Positions 7,359-13,189 of a stretch of 13,189 nt of DNA are shown here, in pieces (the stretch's first letter is position 1; the number at the start of each line of letters is the position of its first letter). Both the position numbers and the translations under genes were made by a program. The notes under the pieces were generated by a model that was not told the DNA's origin, made no database searches, and saw nothing but the letters and a program-made list of their open reading frames with translations. The stretch is taken from NCBI GenBank assembly GCA_964472315.1, contig CAYYJS010000074.1, forward strand, positions 1 to 13,189, written 5' to 3'. The stretch is from CAYYJS01 sp964472315. GTDB taxonomy: Bacteria; Verrucomicrobiota; Kiritimatiellia; UBA8416.

Positions 7359-7895
7359 CTATCGCTCCCATTCGCAGAGAAAGCCGGTGGGCATCCAGAA
7401 CCCGTGACCTTCGGCGGCCACGTCGACCCAGTCGCCTCCGTCGTAGGTCGCCAAGTAGTTTTCGTCGCCGCCGTAGTTGTTCGGCTGGCCGTCCAACCAG
7501 CATGTGAAGACGAAGGGCGAGCCGTTGACCCAGACCCAATGGTCTTCGGCGTCCGCGTCGGTGGCGCCCAGCGAGAGGTAGCGGCCCTCGGCCAGGTCGG
7601 CGACGAACCGCTGCTCGCTTTCGGATTCGATGCAGGCGAGGTGCCCGCCCATGGCCTCGCATCGGGCCTTGGCTTCATGCCATGTGCCGTCATGCTCGAA
7701 TACTTTGTAGCGGTGGCCGCCGAAGGCGACGGCATCGGCCGGGACGCCGGCCGTCGGCGCATTCGCCGACGTGCCGACGGGGTCGGCTGGAATCGACGTC
7801 TGAGGGGGTCCCGACACGCCGATGGCGAGGCGGCACCCGCCGGCCAGTACAACGGTCATAGCCGCAGCCGCGGCGCGTTGTGTCCATGCATGCAT
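7359..7895 (-). CDS. C-type-lectin-fold domain lipoprotein
   Basis: The product has 178 residues from ATG 7895, chosen because AAGGA lies eight bases upstream and the predicted export signal then begins at once (MHAWTQR, a hydrophobic Ala/Val stretch, LAGGC with C21 as the lipid-modified Cys). Longer in-frame starts exist (7913, 7943). After a low-complexity Pro/Ala/Thr linker (about 27-50), the rest is a C-type-lectin-like domain. Visible segments are W-x-EAKARCEAMGGHLA, SESEQRF, YLSLGATDADAEDHWVWVNG, the QPNNYGG loop and a final GFLCEWER. QPN with the downstream DWVDV corresponds to the calcium/sugar-binding EPN/QPD and WND loops of animal lectins, so carbohydrate binding is possible but unproven. 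It is a single-gene unit, convergent with ksgA and divergent from the ABC operon. Such domains recur in PVC-group genomes. Confidence 0.8.
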   Translation of the reverse strand: MHAWTQRAAAAAMTVVLAGGCRLAIGVSGPPQTSIPADPVGTSANAPTAGVPADAVAFGGHRYKVFEHDGTWHEAKARCEAMGGHLACIESESEQRFVADLAEGRYLSLGATDADAEDHWVWVNGSPFVFTCWLDGQPNNYGGDENYLATYDGGDWVDVAAEGHGFWMPTGFLCEWER

Positions 7896-7950
7896 CGCAA
7901 CCATCCTTTTCATCCGTCGCCGCGGATCAACGTTCATACACATGGGCAAA

Positions 7951-7979
7951 AGTATAGCACGGCCGGGCGGCGGTATCCA
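7951..7979 (-). promoter_or_regulatory. Candidate promoter of the lectin-domain lipoprotein gene
   Basis: On the minus strand, TGGATA (7979-7974) and TATACT (7956-7951) are separated by 17 bases. TATACT matches the -10 consensus at five of six positions and the -35 at four of six. Initiation near 7944 would leave a leader of about 50 bases before ATG 7895, long enough to include its AAGGA site. It would also make the longer start at 7943 essentially leaderless. Confidence 0.4.
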
Positions 7980-8043
7980 AGCCCGAATTGGCTTCGTAGA
8001 CGGGTCTGGGATCGGCGGGTCGGCGGTCGATTGGCAATATCCA

Positions 8044-8072
8044 TTGTCGGCGGACGCCCTTCCGTCTACATT
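8044..8072 (+). promoter_or_regulatory. Weak candidate promoter of the ABC exporter operon
   Basis: TTGTCG (8044-8049) and TACATT (8067-8072) are 17 bases apart, each with four of six consensus matches. Initiation would be near 8079, seven bases before ATG 8086, which has no Shine-Dalgarno. Matches this weak arise easily by chance; the correct spacing and position are the only support. Confidence 0.25.
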
Positions 8073-8085
8073 TCTCGCCGTTACC

Positions 8086-8943
8086 ATGAAAGCCTGGCAC
8101 ATACGGTTTCTGATTACGTCGGCCTGGGTGGCGATGGTCTTCTGTCTGCTGCGTTTCGAGGCCTATCCCGAGTGGTTCACGCACAGCCTGCCGGGTTACC
8201 GGGGCATCCTCTCGCGCAACGTGCTCGTGCGTGACAGTTGGTCGCGCATCATGATCGGCGAACAGCCCGCCGGCTATGCGTACACGAGCATCGATATCGA
8301 CGAAGCGAGCGCGGAAAAGTTCATCCTGGTCGACAACCGTACGCACCTGCGGCTGATGCTGCTCGGATCGGCCCAGAATATCCACCTGCAAACCTCGCTG
8401 CGCCTCGACGAGTTGCACGAACTCGACACCTTCTCCCTCCGCGTCTCTTCGCGGCTCCAGACGTTCACGGTCGAGGGCGCCCGCCTGGCGCGCGAGCGCT
8501 ACCGCGTCACGACGACGATCGGCGGGCACACGCAGACGACCGAGGTGTCGATCCCGAAAGATGTGGTACTCTACTCGCCGGTTACCGAGATGTCGGTGCG
8601 TGCGCTGCGGCCCGGACAATCGCTGATTATCAAGACGCTCGATCCGCTGACGATGGCGACGGCGCGTATCGCCGTCACCGCCGAAGCCGTGGAGACGGTG
8701 ACGGCCGCGGGCGTGACGAGCAAGGCCACGCGCCTGCGGTCCGACTACCGCGGCATCGAGCTGCTGTCCTGGGTCGACGCCGACGGCGTGGTGCTGCGCC
8801 AGGAGACGCCGATGGGATGGACGATCGAGGCTTGCACGGCGGAACAGGCGCTGGCCGCGGTATCCGGCGCGACGCCGCCCCCCGATGTCTTCACGGGGGG
8901 CGGGATCCTGCGATTGTTGATGGGCGGTATGGAGGGACTCTGA
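8086..8943 (+). CDS. Membrane-anchored extracytoplasmic protein of unknown function, first gene of an ABC exporter operon
   Basis: The product has 285 residues. An N-terminal hydrophobic helix (about residues 7-23, FLITSAWVAMVFCLL) probably anchors it, with the remainder outside the cytoplasm. The body is beta-rich: alternating strands around HLRLMLLGSAQNIHLQTSL, then VSIPKDVVLYSPVTE, then LRPGQSLIIKTLDPLTM, ending with LLSWVDADGVVLRQETPMGW. The last part resembles the domain that precedes transglutaminase-like proteases in some exported bacterial proteins, where a 'DPLT' strand and a 'W-V-D-x-x-G-x-V-L-R-x-E' hairpin recur, but no catalytic Cys-His-Asp set is present. I do not recognise a named family. 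Its TGA overlaps the ATG of the ABC ATPase by one base, so it is almost certainly part of that transporter system, perhaps a periplasmic accessory. No Shine-Dalgarno is seen before ATG 8086. Confidence 0.75.
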   Translation: MKAWHIRFLITSAWVAMVFCLLRFEAYPEWFTHSLPGYRGILSRNVLVRDSWSRIMIGEQPAGYAYTSIDIDEASAEKFILVDNRTHLRLMLLGSAQNIHLQTSLRLDELHELDTFSLRVSSRLQTFTVEGARLARERYRVTTTIGGHTQTTEVSIPKDVVLYSPVTEMSVRALRPGQSLIIKTLDPLTMATARIAVTAEAVETVTAAGVTSKATRLRSDYRGIELLSWVDADGVVLRQETPMGWTIEACTAEQALAAVSGATPPPDVFTGGGILRLLMGGMEGL

Positions 8944-9692
8944 TGATCGATATCCAGGGACTGACGAAATACTACGGAGACAAGATGGCGCTGAAGAACC
9001 TCGACCTGCACATTCCCAAAGGCGAGTTGTTCTGCTTTCTCGGACCGAACGGCGCGGGCAAGACCACGACCATCAAAATCATGACCGGGCTGCTCAAACC
9101 CACCGCCGGCATCGCCCGCATCGGCGGCTACGATATCCAGGCCGACGCCCCCCACGCCAAGCGGCTGATCGGCTATATCCCCGACATGCCGTTCCTTTAC
9201 GACCGGCTGACGGCCACCGAGTTCTTCGAGTTCACGGGCGACCTTTACGATGTCGACCGCGGCGGCGTCGCGGCCCGGTGCGACGAGCTCTTCGCCTTCT
9301 TCGGCCTGGAGGAGTACGCCAACATGCTTGTGAAGGACCTGTCGCACGGGCTGCGGCAACGCCTGATCTACGCGTCGACGTTCCTTCACGAGCCGGAGGT
9401 GCTGTTCGTGGACGAGCCTTTCATCGGTCTCGACCCCTACACGATCCGGCTGATCAAGGACCTGCTCGTCACCTCCACGCGCAACGGCATGACCATCTTC
9501 ATGACGACGCACATCCTGGCCCTGGCGCAGGATATAGCCGGCCGTATCGGCATCGTCACCGACGGCGCCCTGGCCGCGCTCGGCACGCTCGACGAGCTGC
9601 GGGCGCGATACGGCGGGCAGACGTTGGAAGACATGTTTCTGAAACTGACCGCCCCCGGCAAACACGCCGGGGTCGAACACTACGCGATGTGA
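8943..9692 (+). CDS. ABC transporter ATP-binding protein (ABC-2 / putative exporter type)
   Basis: The product has 249 residues, normal for a stand-alone ABC ATPase. Motifs seen are Walker A GPNGAGKTT (near residue 38), a Q-loop region IGYIPDMPFLYD in which Asp occupies the usual Gln position, a signature LSHGLRQRL in place of LSGGQ, Walker B VLFVDEP with the catalytic Glu, the D-loop GLDP, and the switch His in TTHIL. The LSHG-x-RQ signature and missing Gln occur in exporters of the ABC-2/Ecs-like groups, so they do not imply inactivity. GGAGGG (8930-8935) lies eight bases before ATG 8943, inside the end of the preceding gene. It energises the permease encoded seven bases downstream; the substrate is unknown. 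Confidence 0.92.
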   Translation: MIDIQGLTKYYGDKMALKNLDLHIPKGELFCFLGPNGAGKTTTIKIMTGLLKPTAGIARIGGYDIQADAPHAKRLIGYIPDMPFLYDRLTATEFFEFTGDLYDVDRGGVAARCDELFAFFGLEEYANMLVKDLSHGLRQRLIYASTFLHEPEVLFVDEPFIGLDPYTIRLIKDLLVTSTRNGMTIFMTTHILALAQDIAGRIGIVTDGALAALGTLDELRARYGGQTLEDMFLKLTAPGKHAGVEHYAM

Positions 9693-9699
9693 GGACGGC

Positions 9700-11367
9700 A
9701 TGTCGGCGACACGGGCATTGATCGTCAAGACGCACCGGAGCTGGATCAACGGCTGGCGTATCGTACGCGGGCAGTCGGTGTTCAAGCTGACGTTCGTCGG
9801 CGCCTTCGCGCTGGCCTTCGAAATCGGCCTGGGCATGTTGTTCTATGACGGCTTCCGGTTCCTCAACGCCTTCGGCGGCGCCGGCACGTTGCTCATCGGT
9901 CGTCTGTTCTCGCTGTTCTTCCTCGGCATCGGCGCGATGCTGGTCGTATCCAGCATCGTCACCGCCTACTCGACCATCTTCCGTTCCGACGAGATCCGCT
10001 TTCTGCTGGCCAGGCCGTTCTCGATCACCGAGGTGGTGCTGTACAAGCTCACGGAGGCGGCGGGGTTGTCGTCATGGGCGTTTTTCTTCGTCATCGTGCC
10101 GTTCATCACGGCCTATACGGTGTTCGAGAAGACGACGCTGTGGCTGCCGATCTGGACGCTGCTGTTTTCGGTGCCGTTTCTCTTTCTGTTCTCGACGCTG
10201 GGCGCCATCGTCGTGCTGGTCCTCGTGCGGTGGGTGCCGCGCGGCCGTATCGTGCTCCGCATCGGCATTCCGGTGGCCGCGGCGGTCGGCTATGCCCTCT
10301 GGCGCGTGTCGAAACAGGTGGAGATCGATACGGCTTCGGTACAGTTCAACATCGCCAAACTCGTGCCCGGCCTGCGGCTCGCGTCCGCCCCGCTGATGCC
10401 GAGTTGGTGGACCGCGGAAGGCATCACATCGCTGTCGCGCGGACATTGGCTGCGGGGCGCCATGATGTGGGGACTGTCGGTTACGACGGCGGCGGTCGTG
10501 GTGATGCTCTTCGAGTGGCTGGCGCGGCACTGGTACTACGACGCCTGGCAGAAGGTCGTCGCGGGCGGTGGCGACGCGCGCCGCAAACCATTGCTGTTCG
10601 ACGGGATGCATAAGCGCCTGGGCCGGCTCGGCCACGACACGCGCGGGATCGTCATGAAGGACATCCGCATTTTCTGCCGCGACGCCCAACAGTGGTCGCA
10701 GGCGCTGGTGTTTTTCGGGCTGTTGGGACTCTATTTCGCGAACCTGCGCGCCTTCAACTACCACGCGTTGCCGATGGCCTGGCGCAGCGCGATCACGTTT
10801 CTCAACATCTTCAGCGTCTCCGCCGTGCTGTGTTCGCTCGGGTCGCGCTTCGTCTATCCGCAACTCAGCCTCGAAGGCCACGGGTTCTGGCTGCTGGGCC
10901 TGGCGCCGACCACGATGCGCCGGATCCTGCGGGTCAAGTTCCTGACCGCGGCGGCGGCCATGGTGTCCATCAGCATCGCGCTGGTGGCGCTGTCCACGGG
11001 CATGCTCAAGGCGTCGATCGCGATTCGGGTGACGGCGATTCTGCTGACCGGCGCGGTATCGCTGGCGGTCAGCGCCCTGTCGACGGGGCTCGGCGCCGTG
11101 TTTCTCGATCTCGATCAGCGCAACCCGGCGGCGATCGTTTCCGGGTTTGGCGGCACGCTGAACCTCGTCCTCAGCCTGGGGTTCATGCTTGTGATCCTGC
11201 TGCCTTTCGCGGCGCTCTTCCACCTGCACAACATCGCGACGATCGACGATCGGCTGTTGGCCATCGGAATGGCCTGGTGTCTGCCCCTCGCGGCCGCGCT
11301 GACGGCCGCGACCGTGTTCCTGCCGCTCCACCTCGGCCTGCGCAGCCTCGAACGCCGCGACTTCTGA
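9700..11367 (+). CDS. Polytopic ABC transporter permease (putative ABC exporter family)
   Basis: The product has 555 residues. GAGG (9691-9694) lies five bases before ATG 9700. About twelve hydrophobic segments are visible, roughly at 31-50, 63-90, 125-145, 150-178, 188-202, 255-275, 333-350, 365-385, 410-430, 435-460, 480-505 and 520-545. They form two halves separated by a cytoplasmic stretch (about 280-330) containing GGDARRKPLLFDGMHKRLG. FLLARPFSITEVVLYKL after the second segment and DLDQRNPAAIVSGFGGTL near the end are reminiscent of the putative ABC exporter family found next to LSHG-type ATPases. It should form the membrane channel for the ATPase upstream. The gene ends five bases before the convergent fmdB-like gene. 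What is exported cannot be inferred from sequence. Confidence 0.85.
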   Translation: MSATRALIVKTHRSWINGWRIVRGQSVFKLTFVGAFALAFEIGLGMLFYDGFRFLNAFGGAGTLLIGRLFSLFFLGIGAMLVVSSIVTAYSTIFRSDEIRFLLARPFSITEVVLYKLTEAAGLSSWAFFFVIVPFITAYTVFEKTTLWLPIWTLLFSVPFLFLFSTLGAIVVLVLVRWVPRGRIVLRIGIPVAAAVGYALWRVSKQVEIDTASVQFNIAKLVPGLRLASAPLMPSWWTAEGITSLSRGHWLRGAMMWGLSVTTAAVVVMLFEWLARHWYYDAWQKVVAGGGDARRKPLLFDGMHKRLGRLGHDTRGIVMKDIRIFCRDAQQWSQALVFFGLLGLYFANLRAFNYHALPMAWRSAITFLNIFSVSAVLCSLGSRFVYPQLSLEGHGFWLLGLAPTTMRRILRVKFLTAAAAMVSISIALVALSTGMLKASIAIRVTAILLTGAVSLAVSALSTGLGAVFLDLDQRNPAAIVSGFGGTLNLVLSLGFMLVILLPFAALFHLHNIATIDDRLLAIGMAWCLPLAAALTAATVFLPLHLGLRSLERRDF

Positions 11368-11372
11368 TCGGG

Positions 11373-11915
11373 CTACAGGTCGTACAGCTTGGGATCCCGC
11401 CGCGGTGCGCCGCGCGAACGGCCGCCGCGCGCGCGGCCCTTCTTATCCTTCCCGCCCTTGCCGCCGGCGAGGACGAAAGGCTCTTCGCCGTCCATGAGGT
11501 CGCCCATTTCCTGTTCGATCTGTTCGGGGTCTTCGCCGGCCTCCATGCGGCCAAGCGCTTCCTGCATGCCCTGGTTGAACTCGAGCCCGGTCATGTTCGA
11601 GAACTTCCGCATGAGCTGCGCCGCGGCGCGCGGGTCGTCTTCGTTGACCGATTCCGCGTCGCCCGCGAGCGCCTCGATCGCCCGTTCCATACGGGCCTCG
11701 TCGATCGGCAGATCGTCCATGCCGCCGCCTTCGCCGGGCTCGCCGGAGCCGGTATCGCTCTTGCCACGCTTCACGGCCGCGAACATCGAGACTTCGCGCG
11801 GCAAGCCCTCGCGGCCGCAGTGGGGGCAGCTCGGTTCGTTCTTCGTGCCGACCCCGCGGGCGAAGAAGCTCATGATCATGTGGCAGTCCGGACAGTAAAA
11901 CTCATAAATCGGCAT
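11373..11915 (-). CDS. FmdB-like zinc ribbon protein with acidic helical tail
   Basis: The product has 180 residues from ATG 11915, with GGAGGG seven bases upstream (inside the end of murG). The first 40 residues are an FmdB-type zinc ribbon: MPIYEFYC, then C8-x-x-C11 and C30-x-x-C33. The FmdB family was named for a proposed regulator of formamidase genes; its general role is unclear. Residues about 55-150 are acidic and largely helical (MERAIEALAG, ANDDPRAAAQLMRKFSNMTG-like and EALGRMEAGEDPEQIEQEM segments). The C terminus switches to a short basic tail (KDKKGRARGGRSRGAPRR). Such long-tailed versions occur in several anaerobic lineages. The gene overlaps the 3' end of murG by 14 bases and is probably translated by coupling with it. 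Confidence 0.82.
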   Translation of the reverse strand: MPIYEFYCPDCHMIMSFFARGVGTKNEPSCPHCGREGLPREVSMFAAVKRGKSDTGSGEPGEGGGMDDLPIDEARMERAIEALAGDAESVNEDDPRAAAQLMRKFSNMTGLEFNQGMQEALGRMEAGEDPEQIEQEMGDLMDGEEPFVLAGGKGGKDKKGRARGGRSRGAPRRDPKLYDL

Positions 11916-12996
11916 GATCGGTCCCTCCAACCAGTTCAACCAAGCGGGCCAGACGCACATCCGCGTCCGGCGCGGCGATGGCCGTCAGCGCGCGGCGCAT
12001 GGCGGTCAGCCGTCCGGCGTCGCGCATGCGGTCCGCCAAGTGGGCGGCCAATCCGTCAGAAGATAGATCGGATTGCGCGCGGACGTCAACGCCGCCGACG
12101 GCGGCCAGCGCCATGGCGTTGGCGGTCTGATGATCGGCGGCGGCATGGGGGTAGGGGACCAGCAGAGCCGGCAAGCCGGCCGCGGCCAGCTCGGCGCAGG
12201 TGGCCGCCCCGGCCCGCGCGATGGCATAGTCGGCCGCGCCGTACGCGCGCCACACCTCGGCCAGGAACGGGTGCACCTCGGCGTCGATGCCGCGTGCGGC
12301 GTACCGTTCCCTGACGCGGTCGGCATCCGCGCGGCCCGCCAGGTGGATGACGCGGAACGGCCGCGGCGCCGTCTCCCGCAGCAGGCCCAGGGCCTCCGGC
12401 ACGGTTTCGTTCAGCACCCGCGCGCCCTGACTGCCGCCCATGACCAGAAAGGTGAACCGCGCGCGGTCGCGGGCATCGTCAAGGCCGGCGGCGAATTCCG
12501 GTCGCAGCGGGAAGCCGGTGACCTCGACGCGCGTCCGGCGAAAGGCCGCCGCGGCGGAGGGGAAGCCGACGCCGACCGCCGCGGCATGGCGCGACAGGAG
12601 GCGGAGCGCCTTGCCCGGCACGGCATTGGCCTCGTGCAGGACGACCGGGATGCGCAGCCAACGCGCCGCGAGCACGGGGCCGACGGAGGCGTAGCTGCCC
12701 ATGGCCAGCATGACATCGGGGCGGTCGGCGCGCAGGTAACGCAGCGAGGCCCGCACCGCGCGCACGAACGACAGGCCCGCCCGCGGGATCGCGATCGGCC
12801 CGGCACCCAGACCGGATGCGCGCACCCGCCGGACGGGGCCGACCCACGAGCCGGCGGATAGCGATTCGACGTCGCGTCCGCCCAGCCAGAGCGTCACCGC
12901 ATGCCCGCGGCGCACGAGCGCCTGCGCCGTCGCCACGCCGGGAAAGGTATGCCCTCCGGTGCCGCCGCATGCCACCGCCACATTCATCGCGCCCAT
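11902..12996 (-). CDS. murG: UDP-N-acetylglucosamine--N-acetylmuramyl-(pentapeptide) pyrophosphoryl-undecaprenol N-acetylglucosamine transferase
   Basis: The product has 364 residues (E. coli MurG 355). It adds GlcNAc to lipid I on the inner face of the cytoplasmic membrane, making lipid II for peptidoglycan. Diagnostic motifs are the GGTGGHTFPG loop (residues 11-20, H16), the AMGSYASVGPVLAA segment, HEANAVPGKALRLLSR, the second G-loop MGGSQGARVLNE, ARAGAATCAELAAAGLPALLV and PYPHAAADHQ (usually PYPHAADDHQ). The start at ATG 12996 is supported by AAGGGA about ten bases upstream; ATG 12987 is possible. It is the first gene of its transcript here, with the FmdB-like gene overlapping its end, and no other division or cell-wall genes adjoin it within the window, so it seems to lie outside a dcw cluster. 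Confidence 0.93.
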   Translation of the reverse strand: MGAMNVAVACGGTGGHTFPGVATAQALVRRGHAVTLWLGGRDVESLSAGSWVGPVRRVRASGLGAGPIAIPRAGLSFVRAVRASLRYLRADRPDVMLAMGSYASVGPVLAARWLRIPVVLHEANAVPGKALRLLSRHAAAVGVGFPSAAAAFRRTRVEVTGFPLRPEFAAGLDDARDRARFTFLVMGGSQGARVLNETVPEALGLLRETAPRPFRVIHLAGRADADRVRERYAARGIDAEVHPFLAEVWRAYGAADYAIARAGAATCAELAAAGLPALLVPYPHAAADHQTANAMALAAVGGVDVRAQSDLSSDGLAAHLADRMRDAGRLTAMRRALTAIAAPDADVRLARLVELVGGTDHADL

Positions 12997-13113
12997 GGAA
13001 ATGCCATCCCTTCCCCGGTTTTCGACCGTCACGCCACGACACACGGCGCAAGCCGCGCCTGAACCGAGCCGACGCCGAAAGTACCTGCCGGATGGCGGCG
13101 GGGCAAGGGGAAA

Positions 13114-13189
13114 GGTCATGGGTCATTGGACATACTGACACACATGAACATCCAACAGCGATCAAGGAACGCCGAACACCCAACGCGAG
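13114..13189. repeat. Degenerate heptamer repeat array, running off the window end
   Basis: Seven-base units follow one another without gaps. First come GGTCATG, GGTCATT and GGACATA (13114-13134). After a transition at 13135-13145 there are six units from 13146: GAACATC, CAACAGC, GATCAAG, GAACGCC, GAACACC, CAACGCG. Five of these six fit [G/C]AAC[A/G]NN. The array lies upstream of murG in otherwise non-coding sequence and continues beyond 13189. Similar seven-periodic intergenic tracts are, to my recollection, seen in some PVC-group genomes; their function is unknown. Confidence 0.6.

Noticed and set aside
9250..9370. Inactive ABC ATPase because of LSHGLRQ and Asp in the Q-loop
   Set aside because: Walker A, Walker B Glu and the switch His are intact, and the LSHG signature is normal for this exporter group.
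10072..11331. 419-codon minus-strand open frame opposite the permease
   Set aside because: The translation is a charged Arg/Gln/His-rich string with no domain, while the plus strand has coherent membrane segments.
10692..12314. 540-codon plus-strand open frame running across the permease, fmdB-like and murG genes
   Set aside because: It crosses three well-supported genes in other frames and has no recognisable motif; it is open only because stop codons are rare at this GC content.
12479..13183. Minus-strand frame overlapping the murG start as an upstream gene
   Set aside because: Its product is the out-of-frame reading of murG and passes through the heptamer array; no ribosome site or motif supports it.
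13114..13189. CRISPR array
   Set aside because: Units are seven bases with no spacers; CRISPR repeats are longer and separated by unique spacers.

Overview
The window is GC-rich bacterial DNA (mean clearly above 60 % G+C by eye) with dense, mostly intact genes on both strands. Gene content points to an anaerobic diderm, most plausibly in the PVC/Kiritimatiellota-Verrucomicrobiota neighbourhood. The pointers are a PocR/AraC-type sensor beside a corrinoid-methyltransferase-like gene, a remnant of a DUF2961 (GH172) gene, a C-type-lectin-fold lipoprotein, an FmdB-type zinc ribbon protein with a long acidic tail, and seven-base-periodic intergenic repeats. This assignment is an inference from gene content; nothing here fixes the species.

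Region 1 (1-4350) is an accessory, redox/C1-flavoured block. A minus-strand AraC-type sensor gene lacks its DNA-binding half and probably has a damaged start. Divergent from it run a UroD/MtaA-like protein fused to a thioredoxin-like domain, a CobW/HypB-type GTPase with an altered Cys motif, and a radical-SAM protein of the glycyl-radical-activase family with two extra [4Fe-4S] sites. Between the last two lies a frameshifted 5' remnant of a DUF2961 gene. No glycyl radical enzyme and no corrinoid protein is encoded in the window. I read the three intact genes as a candidate methyl-transfer/metal-redox module whose substrate cannot be deduced.

Region 2 (4351-7321) is envelope folding and ribosome maturation. 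A secreted cyclophilin-FKBP fusion (minus) lies head to head with a SurA-like parvulin chaperone (plus). The SurA-like gene overlaps ksgA (rsmA) by one base. All three peptidyl-prolyl isomerase families therefore meet at one divergent promoter region.

Region 3 (7359-11367) has a minus-strand C-type-lectin-domain lipoprotein, then a plus-strand operon: a membrane-anchored extracytoplasmic protein of unknown function, an ABC ATPase (one-base overlap), and a 12-helix permease of the putative ABC exporter type (7-base gap).

Region 4 (11373-13189, minus strand) is murG followed by an FmdB-like zinc ribbon gene whose start lies inside the 3' end of murG. murG is separate from a dcw cluster here. 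Upstream of it, running off the window edge, is an array of degenerate heptamers.

Convergent gene pairs are packed extremely tightly (0 bp at 4350/4351, 5 bp at 11368-11372), leaving no room for conventional terminators. I found no tRNA, rRNA, CRISPR, insertion sequence or recognisable riboswitch.
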